Notes under the pieces: generated by a model
What the model was told of the DNA's origin: nothing
The model's database searches: none
Seen by the model: only the letters and a program-made list of their open reading frames with translations
Made by a program: the position numbers and the translations under genes
Part shown: one piece after another, positions 58,719 through 64,000 of the stretch
Numbering within the stretch: position 1 is the stretch's first letter
How the letters are laid out: each line of letters begins with the position of its first letter
Assembly: GCF_022843985.1 (NCBI RefSeq)
Contig: NZ_JALHMP010000019.1
Coordinates: 1 to 64,000 of the forward strand
Direction: 5' to 3'
Origin: Phreatobacter sp.
Lineage (GTDB): Bacteria > Pseudomonadota > Alphaproteobacteria > Rhizobiales > Phreatobacteraceae
Length of the DNA stretch: 64,000 nucleotides

Positions 58719-59789
58719 TCACACCTCGCGCGCACCGAGAGCGGCATGGGTGGATACCCGCGTCCAAGGCCCAATCCGTCCCTGGAAGGCGGTGTAATGC
58801 GCGGCGATCTTGCCCGCCATGGCGCTGCGGGTGGCAAGTTCGCCGACCAGGTCGGCGGCATGACGGCGGGCGATCCGCACCAGCGGCGTCGGGAAGCCGC
58901 GCAGCCGGACGCCGTGGGTCGAGACCATTGTCGCCAGCGCGTCCATGTTCAGGATCTCGATCTCGGCGAGGGCGATGGCCTGCTCCGCGTCACTGGCCGC
59001 CTGGACGACACCCTTCAGGTCGGCCGGCAACCCGTCCCACAGCGCCTTGTTGACCACGAGCTCGCTCGATCCGTTCGGCTTGTTGAAGCCGGGTGCATAA
59101 TAGAATGGCGCCACCCGCCACAGTCCCAGCTGGATGTCGGAACCGGGCGAGGTGAACTCCGCCCCGTCGATCGCCCCACGCTCCAGCGACGGGTAGATAT
59201 CGCCCGGCGGGATGGCGATGGCGGTAGCGCCGAGGCGCTGGAAGAGCTCCGCCCCGAGGCCCACCATGCGGATGGTGAGACCCTTCACGTCGTCGGCCGA
59301 TTGCAGCTCCCTGCGGAACCAGCCGCCCATCGACACGCCGGTATTGCCGCCGAGGAAGGGCTTCACCCCGAACCGCGCCGCCGCCTCGTCCCACAAAGCC
59401 TGCCCGCCGCCCTTCAGCACCCAGGCATTGTGCTCGGGCGGAGTCAGGCCAAAGGGGATGGTGGTGAAGAAGGCGAGAGCCGGCTCCCGCCCGATGGCGA
59501 AGAAGGAGGCGGTATGGCCGAGTTCGACGGTGCCATTGCCCACCGCCTCGTGGACGGCGAAGGCCGGCACCACCTCGCCAGCGGCGAGGACCTGGACCTC
59601 GATCCGCCCGCCGGACAGGAGCTTGATCCGGTCGGCGATGCGCTGGGCCGAGAAGGCCGGGCCGGGCAGGTTGCGCGGCCAGGATGTGACGAGGCGCCAG
59701 CGCAGGACGGGCTGGGCCCGGACGAGACCCGGCGCGGCGATCAGGCCGGTGGCACCAGCGACAAGCGCGGAGCGGCGATTGAAGGTCAT
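58719..59789 (-). CDS. TRAP transporter solute-binding protein, TakP-like
   Basis: 356 residues. N-terminal twin-arginine-type signal (MTFNRRSALVAGATGLIAAP) ending near V-R-A-Q. GGNTGVSMGGWFRREL and GDIYPSLERGAIDGAEF match the ligand-binding segments of the TakP/alpha-keto acid branch of DctP proteins, including the arginine that binds a carboxylate. No dctQ or dctM membrane genes are beside it. Its ATG lies one base after the thiD stop, so it is translationally coupled to thiM-thiD, downstream of a TPP riboswitch. Confidence 0.85.
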   Translation of the reverse strand: MTFNRRSALVAGATGLIAAPGLVRAQPVLRWRLVTSWPRNLPGPAFSAQRIADRIKLLSGGRIEVQVLAAGEVVPAFAVHEAVGNGTVELGHTASFFAIGREPALAFFTTIPFGLTPPEHNAWVLKGGGQALWDEAAARFGVKPFLGGNTGVSMGGWFRRELQSADDVKGLTIRMVGLGAELFQRLGATAIAIPPGDIYPSLERGAIDGAEFTSPGSDIQLGLWRVAPFYYAPGFNKPNGSSELVVNKALWDGLPADLKGVVQAASDAEQAIALAEIEILNMDALATMVSTHGVRLRGFPTPLVRIARRHAADLVGELATRSAMAGKIAAHYTAFQGRIGPWTRVSTHAALGAREV

Positions 59790-59790
59790 G

Positions 59791-60588
59791 TCACCACCAG
59801 GCGTGGAAATGATGGGTGGGCCCATGGCCGCTGCCGACCTGCAGCCGTTCCGATGCGGCGATGGCGGCAGTCACATAATCCTTTGCCTCGCTGACCGCCT
59901 GTCCCAGTGGAAAGCCCTTGGCGAGGCCGGCGGCAATGGCCGAGGAGAGCGTGCAGCCGGTGCCGTGGGTGTTGCGGGTGGCGACGCGCGGCGCCTCCAG
60001 CCGTACCGTTCCGGCCGGCGTCACCAGAAGATCGACGCTGGTATCGCCGGTGCCGTGGCCGCCCTTCATCAGCACTGCCTTTGCCCCCTGCGCCATCAGC
60101 GCCTGTCCCTGGGCGAGCATGTCGTCCTCCCCCCGTGCCACCGGCTGATCGAGCAGGGCCGCCGCCTCCAGCAGGTTGGGCGTGACGAGAACGGCGCGCG
60201 GGAAGAGCAAGCGCCGCAGCGCCGAGACCGCGTCGGGATGGAGCAGCCGGTCGCCGGAGGTCGCAACCATGACTGGATCGAGCACGACCTGGCCGACCCG
60301 GTGCCGGTCGAGCCCCGCCGCCACGGCCGCGATCACCGGCACTTGCGACAGCATGCCGATCTTGGCAGCGCCGACCTTCAGGTCGGAGAAGACCGAATCC
60401 ATCTGCGCGGCGATGAAATCCGCCGGCACGTCATGGATCGCCTGGACGCCGCGGGTGTTCTGCGCGGTGAGCGCCGTGACGACGCTGGCACCATAGACGC
60501 CGAGCGCCGAGAAGGTCTTGAGATCCGCCTGGATGCCGGCACCGCCGCCGGAATCCGAGCCCGCAATGGTCACCGCGATGGCCGTCAT
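59791..60588 (-). CDS. thiD: Hydroxymethylpyrimidine/phosphomethylpyrimidine kinase
   Basis: 265 residues from the ATG at 60588 ([20 protein letters not shown]). Ribokinase-family enzyme with the ATP-site segment [13 protein letters not shown]. Phosphorylates hydroxymethylpyrimidine in thiamine salvage or synthesis. It overlaps the thiM stop by four bases and is followed after one base by the TRAP binding-protein gene. Confidence 0.95.
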   Translation of the reverse strand: MTAIAVTIAGSDSGGGAGIQADLKTFSALGVYGASVVTALTAQNTRGVQAIHDVPADFIAAQMDSVFSDLKVGAAKIGMLSQVPVIAAVAAGLDRHRVGQVVLDPVMVATSGDRLLHPDAVSALRRLLFPRAVLVTPNLLEAAALLDQPVARGEDDMLAQGQALMAQGAKAVLMKGGHGTGDTSVDLLVTPAGTVRLEAPRVATRNTHGTGCTLSSAIAAGLAKGFPLGQAVSEAKDYVTAAIAASERLQVGSGHGPTHHFHAWW

Positions 60589-61391
60589 GGCGCCTCTCCC
60601 TGCTCTGGTGTCGTGATCCGCGCCCGCGCCGCGATATCGGCCGCTTCTAGACCGTAGAGGGCGTCGAGATAGGCGGATGCGAAACTGCCCGGCCCGCGCG
60701 CCGTCTCGGCGGCGCTCTCTCCGACGATTCCGAGCACGAGCATGGCGGCGGCGCTCGCCGCTCCGGCATCGTCGCCGACGGCGAGAAAGGCGGCGGTGAT
60801 CGCCGCCCCGGCGCAGCCCATGGCGGTCACCCGCGCCATCAGCGGATGGCCGTTGGCGATGGCGACAAGGCGATCGCCGTCGGTCACCACATCCGTCTCC
60901 CCGGTCGCCGCCACGACGGTGGCGAGGCGGCGGGCGATCATGGCGAGGTCCTCGTCCGGACCGAGCACCGCGATCTCGGCGCCGTTGCCGCGGATCGCCG
61001 CCGGTGCGAGCGCGGCGAGGTCGCGCGCGAAGGCGGCGCGCCCGGCCGAGCGGTCGATGAAGACGGGGTCGAGGAGCCAGGGCCGGCCGGCCGCGCTGGC
61101 CACCTCGATCGCCGTGCGGATGACGGCGCGCCGCTCCGGCTCCAGCGTGCCGAGATTGACCAGGAGCGCATCGGCGCTGCCGGCGAAGGCGGCGATCTCG
61201 TCCGGCGCCGTCGTCATCGACGGCACCGCACCGAGGGCGAGCAGCGCATTGGCGGTATAGGCCTGCGCCACCGTGTTGGTGATGCAATGGACACGCGGCC
61301 TGCGTGCACGGATCGCGGCGAGGCCGTCACGGGCGGTGTGCAGGACGCGGTCGCTGAAGTCGGAATCCCCGCTTGGGGGCCATCTGTCCAT
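60585..61391 (-). CDS. thiM: Hydroxyethylthiazole kinase
   Basis: 268 residues, start [16 protein letters not shown] with GGAGGAAACCGAG upstream. The catalytic Cys lies in the conserved segment [15 protein letters not shown]. It phosphorylates the thiazole alcohol in thiamine salvage. A TPP riboswitch covers the leader, and its ribosome-binding site sits inside the riboswitch expression platform. First gene of thiM-thiD-TRAP. Confidence 0.94.
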   Translation of the reverse strand: MDRWPPSGDSDFSDRVLHTARDGLAAIRARRPRVHCITNTVAQAYTANALLALGAVPSMTTAPDEIAAFAGSADALLVNLGTLEPERRAVIRTAIEVASAAGRPWLLDPVFIDRSAGRAAFARDLAALAPAAIRGNGAEIAVLGPDEDLAMIARRLATVVAATGETDVVTDGDRLVAIANGHPLMARVTAMGCAGAAITAAFLAVGDDAGAASAAAMLVLGIVGESAAETARGPGSFASAYLDALYGLEAADIAARARITTPEQGEAP

Positions 61392-61397
61392 CTCGGT

Positions 61398-61478
61398 TTC
61401 CTCCGCCGGCATGACCCGGTTCAGGTACGACGGGTTGGCCTTGCGACCTCTCAGCCCGATGAGGGCACCCCGACGAGA
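61398..61478 (-). promoter_or_regulatory. TPP riboswitch (THI box)
   Basis: On the leftward strand the leader contains the THI-box segments GGGGTGCCC, GGCTGAGA and ACCTGAACCGGGTCATGCC, the core of the TPP aptamer. The ribosome-binding site of thiM (GGAGG) overlaps the 3' part, so ligand binding probably blocks translation. It should regulate thiM and, by operon coupling, thiD and the TRAP gene. Confidence 0.92.
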
Positions 61479-61585
61479 CAATGAGTGACAGTTAGGCCAA
61501 GGAACCCGCCGGCGCAAGCACCGGGGGGATGACGCGCGCGCCCATTGATGGCATGGGTGAGGCCTTGCGCGCCGCGAGGGTCCCC

Positions 61586-61822
61586 ATGATCGCCTTCTTC
61601 GTCCAGATCAAATGCCAGCTCGGCAAGGCCTATCAGGTCGCCGCCGCCCTCGCCGACCGCGAGATCGCCTCGGAGATCTATTCGACCGCCGGTAATTTCG
61701 ACCTGCTGGTGAAGTTCTATGTCGAGCCCGGCACCGATATCGGCCATTTCGTCAACGAGAAGGTGCAGCTGATCCCGGGCATCCAGGACACCCATACGAT
61801 CATCACCTTCAAGGCGTTCTGA
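61586..61822 (+). CDS. Stand-alone Lrp/AsnC ligand-binding domain protein
   Basis: 78 residues from the ATG at 61586, after GCGAGGGTCCCC. The whole protein is an Lrp/AsnC C-terminal (RAM) domain, with no helix-turn-helix: IKCQLGKAYQVAAALADREI and STAGNFDLLVKFYVEPGTDI. Such SMART-type fragments bind amino acids and may modify full-length Lrp-type regulators. It is divergent from thiM. Confidence 0.88.
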   Translation: MIAFFVQIKCQLGKAYQVAAALADREIASEIYSTAGNFDLLVKFYVEPGTDIGHFVNEKVQLIPGIQDTHTIITFKAF

Positions 61823-61831
61823 CCGCGCCGG

Positions 61832-62119
61832 TCAGGGCTGGCGCTGCCGCCAGATCTGGAAGACGCCGAAGGCCAGCGTCACCATGCCGGCATACCAGAG
61901 CACCGGCACGTAGCGCGGAATCGCCCCGCGGATATTGGCCTGGAAGAAGGCGCATTCGGGTGTCGCGAAGCCGATGCAGGCGAGCTTCAGGCCGAGGAGG
62001 CCGAAGGCGCCGCCATACTGGGCATAGTAGACGAACCACCAGACCACCGAGACTAGGCAGAAGGCGAGGCCGAGATAGATGGCCGGCGGGGTCGATGTCT
62101 TCGGATCGTCCGGCGCCAT
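61832..62119 (-). CDS. Small membrane protein of unknown function
   Basis: 95 residues from the ATG at 62119 (MAPDDPKTSTPPAIYLGLAF). Two hydrophobic segments (about 14-34 and 70-90) and a cysteine pair (C52 and C59 region, ACIGFATPECAFF) between them. It is convergent with the Lrp-domain gene, ten bases apart. No family recognised. Confidence 0.6.
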   Translation of the reverse strand: MAPDDPKTSTPPAIYLGLAFCLVSVVWWFVYYAQYGGAFGLLGLKLACIGFATPECAFFQANIRGAIPRYVPVLWYAGMVTLAFGVFQIWRQRQP

Positions 62120-62273
62120 GAAGCCCGTCCTGCGCTGATCGTGATCCCTGCCATTTACGCGGGTTCTCCGTGGCAAGGCCAGTCTCCGCCGCATTGCGCC
62201 TTTGCGACGGCCAAGGCTTGCCTCGCAGCCGCGAAGCGTTCCATTCTGATTCCGAGTTCCCGGAGCACATGAC

Positions 62274-64000
62274 ATGACGCCGACGAAATTCGGAATGGGC
62301 CAGGCATTGAGCCGGGTCGAGGACGCGCCGCTGATCAAGGGCGAGGGACGCTTCGTCTCCGACCTGGTGCCGGACGGCGCGCTGATCGGCTATGTCGTGC
62401 GTTCGCCCTTCGCCTTCGCCGACTTCGTGATCACCGACACCAGCGCGGCCCGCGCCATGAAGGGCGTCAAGGCGATCTTCACCCATGCCGACCTCGAGGG
62501 CATCGGCAACCTGCCCTGCCTGTCGCAGATCCCCTCGGTGACCCCGATCCCCAATCCGCCCTGGGAGGTGCTCTGCTCTAAGACCGTCCGCCATGTCGGT
62601 GACGGCATCGCCTTCGTCGTGGCGGATACGCTCGACCGGGCCAAGGACGCCGCCGAGGCCATCGCCATCGAATGGACGTCGCGCGAGCCGATCATCGACG
62701 CCGTCGATGCCCTGCAGAAGGGCGCTCCCCAGGTCTGGCCCGACATTCCCGGCAATCTCTGCGGCGAGGTGCATCTCGGCGAGGCGGAGGCGACCGAGAA
62801 GGCCTTCGCCAAGGCCCACCGCACGGTGTCGCTGACCATCGTCAACAACCGCCTGGTCACCAACTACATGGAGACGCGCGGCTGCCTCGCCGAATATGAT
62901 TCCAAGGCGAAGAGCTTCACCCTGACCCTCGGAAGCCAGGGCAGCCACAGCATCCAGGCGACGCTGGCGACCCGCATCTTCAACATGCCGAAGGAACAGA
63001 TCCGCGTCATCACGCCTGATGTCGGTGGCGGCTTCGGCACCAAGACCTTCATGTTCCGCGAATATCCGCTCTGCATGCTCGCCGCCCGCAAGCTGAAGAA
63101 GCCGGTCGCCTGGGTGCAGGACCGCGGCGACCATTTCGTCAATTGCAGCCAGGGCCGCGACAATGTCTCCACCGCCACGGCGGCGCTCGACAAGCGCGGC
63201 AAGGTGCTGGCGGTAAAGGTCGACACTGTGGCCGACATGGGCGCCTATCTGTCCCAGTACGCGACCTTCATCCCCTATGTCGGCGCCCTCATGCTGGCCG
63301 GTGTCTATGCCTTCCCCGCCATGCATGTCCGGCTGAAATATGCCTATACCAACACCGTCCCCGTCGACGCCTATCGCGGCGCCGGGCGCCCGGAGGCGGC
63401 CTATCTCATCGAGCGCCTGATGGACCGCATCGCCATCGAGACCGGCATGAGCCCGGCCGAGGTGCGCCGCCGCAACTTCATCCAGCCCGACCAGTTCCCC
63501 TGGAAGACGCCCGTCGGCCGCACCTACGATTCCGGCGAGTTCGACGGCCACATGACCCGCGCCATGGCGGTCGCCGGCTGGGACGCCTTCAAGGACCGCC
63601 TGAAGGCGGCGAAGAAGGCCGGCAAGATCCGCGGCATCGGCATGGCCACCTATGTGGAGGCGTGCGGCGGCGGTGCCCCCGAGAACGCCTGGATGAGCCT
63701 GGAGAAGGACGGCACGGTGACCATCAAGATCGGCACCCAGTCCAACGGCCAGGGCCACAAGACGGCCTATGCCCAGCTCGCCTCCCAGCACCTCGACATC
63801 CCCATCGAGAAGATCAACGTCATCCAGGGCGACACCGCCCAGATTCCTACCGGCACTGGCACCGGCGGCTCGCGCTCGCTGCCCGTCGGCGGCGCCGCCG
63901 TCGATGTCGGCGCGCGGGCCCTGGCAGACGTGATCAAGGACATGGCGGCGACCGAGATGGAGGTCGGCGTCGGCGATGTCGAGATCGTCGGTGGCGCGGT
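62274..64000 (+). CDS. Molybdenum hydroxylase large subunit (xanthine dehydrogenase / CoxL family), cut by the window edge
   Basis: 575 codons visible from the ATG at 62274 (MTPTKFGMGQALSRVEDAPL). The aldehyde oxidase hammerhead domain covers about 15-130; the molybdopterin-binding part has GGGFGTKTF and AYRGAGRPEAAY, and further on GIGMATYVEACGGGAPENAW. The AYRGAGR loop is of the form found in xanthine-dehydrogenase-like and form II CoxL enzymes, not the AYRCSFR loop of true CO dehydrogenase. The C-terminus is beyond 64000. The substrate is unknown; no small or medium subunit is seen. Confidence 0.85.
   Translation, partial: MTPTKFGMGQALSRVEDAPLIKGEGRFVSDLVPDGALIGYVVRSPFAFADFVITDTSAARAMKGVKAIFTHADLEGIGNLPCLSQIPSVTPIPNPPWEVLCSKTVRHVGDGIAFVVADTLDRAKDAAEAIAIEWTSREPIIDAVDALQKGAPQVWPDIPGNLCGEVHLGEAEATEKAFAKAHRTVSLTIVNNRLVTNYMETRGCLAEYDSKAKSFTLTLGSQGSHSIQATLATRIFNMPKEQIRVITPDVGGGFGTKTFMFREYPLCMLAARKLKKPVAWVQDRGDHFVNCSQGRDNVSTATAALDKRGKVLAVKVDTVADMGAYLSQYATFIPYVGALMLAGVYAFPAMHVRLKYAYTNTVPVDAYRGAGRPEAAYLIERLMDRIAIETGMSPAEVRRRNFIQPDQFPWKTPVGRTYDSGEFDGHMTRAMAVAGWDAFKDRLKAAKKAGKIRGIGMATYVEACGGGAPENAWMSLEKDGTVTIKIGTQSNGQGHKTAYAQLASQHLDIPIEKINVIQGDTAQIPTGTGTGGSRSLPVGGAAVDVGARALADVIKDMAATEMEVGVGDVEIVGGA

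Overview
The window is chromosomal DNA from a GC-rich alphaproteobacterium, most likely of the order Hyphomicrobiales (Rhizobiales). The evidence is the local gene order cckA / recA-alaS / icd, the ATPase zeta-subunit gene divergent from purC, the flagellar regulators FlaF, FlbT and FliX, a single-cysteine DksA, a LexA box of the GTTC-N7-GTTC type at recA, and CtrA-type boxes (TTAA-N7-TTAA) at flagellar promoters. I cannot fix the genus; no rRNA or tRNA gene, insertion sequence, prophage or CRISPR array was seen.

Layout. 1-6.8 kb: a lipoprotein gene cut by the left edge, purC, the zeta subunit, an EamA transporter, an RNA methyltransferase fused to a DUF559 nuclease-like domain, and two MFS transporters. 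7-17 kb: icd, a small unknown gene, a GNAT enzyme, a cyclic-nucleotide-type K+ channel, alaS, recA and a class I fumarase. 17-22 kb: an exonuclease-CBS-DUF294 fusion and the cell-cycle kinase gene cckA.

22-52.7 kb is a large flagellar region, broken only by three housekeeping stretches: dksA with two small membrane-protein genes, an EamA transporter, and fumC. It holds flgBC-fliE-fliQR-flhB (reading towards cckA), fliO-fliP, fliL-fliM-DUF6468-motE plus a 1,195-residue secreted TPR protein, flgFGAH, fliX / flgI-flgJ-flgN-like, flaG, a flagellin gene, flbT-flaF, and flgE-flgK-flgL. The genes for FliF, FliG, FliN, FliH, FliI, FlhA, FliK, FlgD and the stator MotAB are not here, so they must lie elsewhere. 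Candidate CtrA boxes at flgB and fliX/flgI and candidate sigma-54 promoters at flgF and flgI suggest a Caulobacter-like regulatory hierarchy, with the upstream kinase gene cckA next to the flgB operon.

53-64 kb: a MoxR-type AAA ATPase and a CoxE-like VWA protein flanking two small envelope genes; a fumarylacetoacetate hydrolase-family enzyme; an EamA transporter; an XRE-cupin regulator; a TPP-riboswitch operon thiM-thiD that runs into a TakP-like TRAP solute-binding protein gene; a stand-alone Lrp ligand-binding domain; a small membrane protein; and the start of a molybdenum hydroxylase large subunit cut by the right edge.

The points most worth a second look are the thiM-thiD-TRAP operon, the 1,195-residue TPR protein in the fliM/motE operon, the two multidomain fusions (TrmJ-DUF559 and exonuclease-CBS-DUF294), the K+ channel whose nucleotide-binding cassette has lost its conserved arginine, and the regulatory motifs of the flagellar region.
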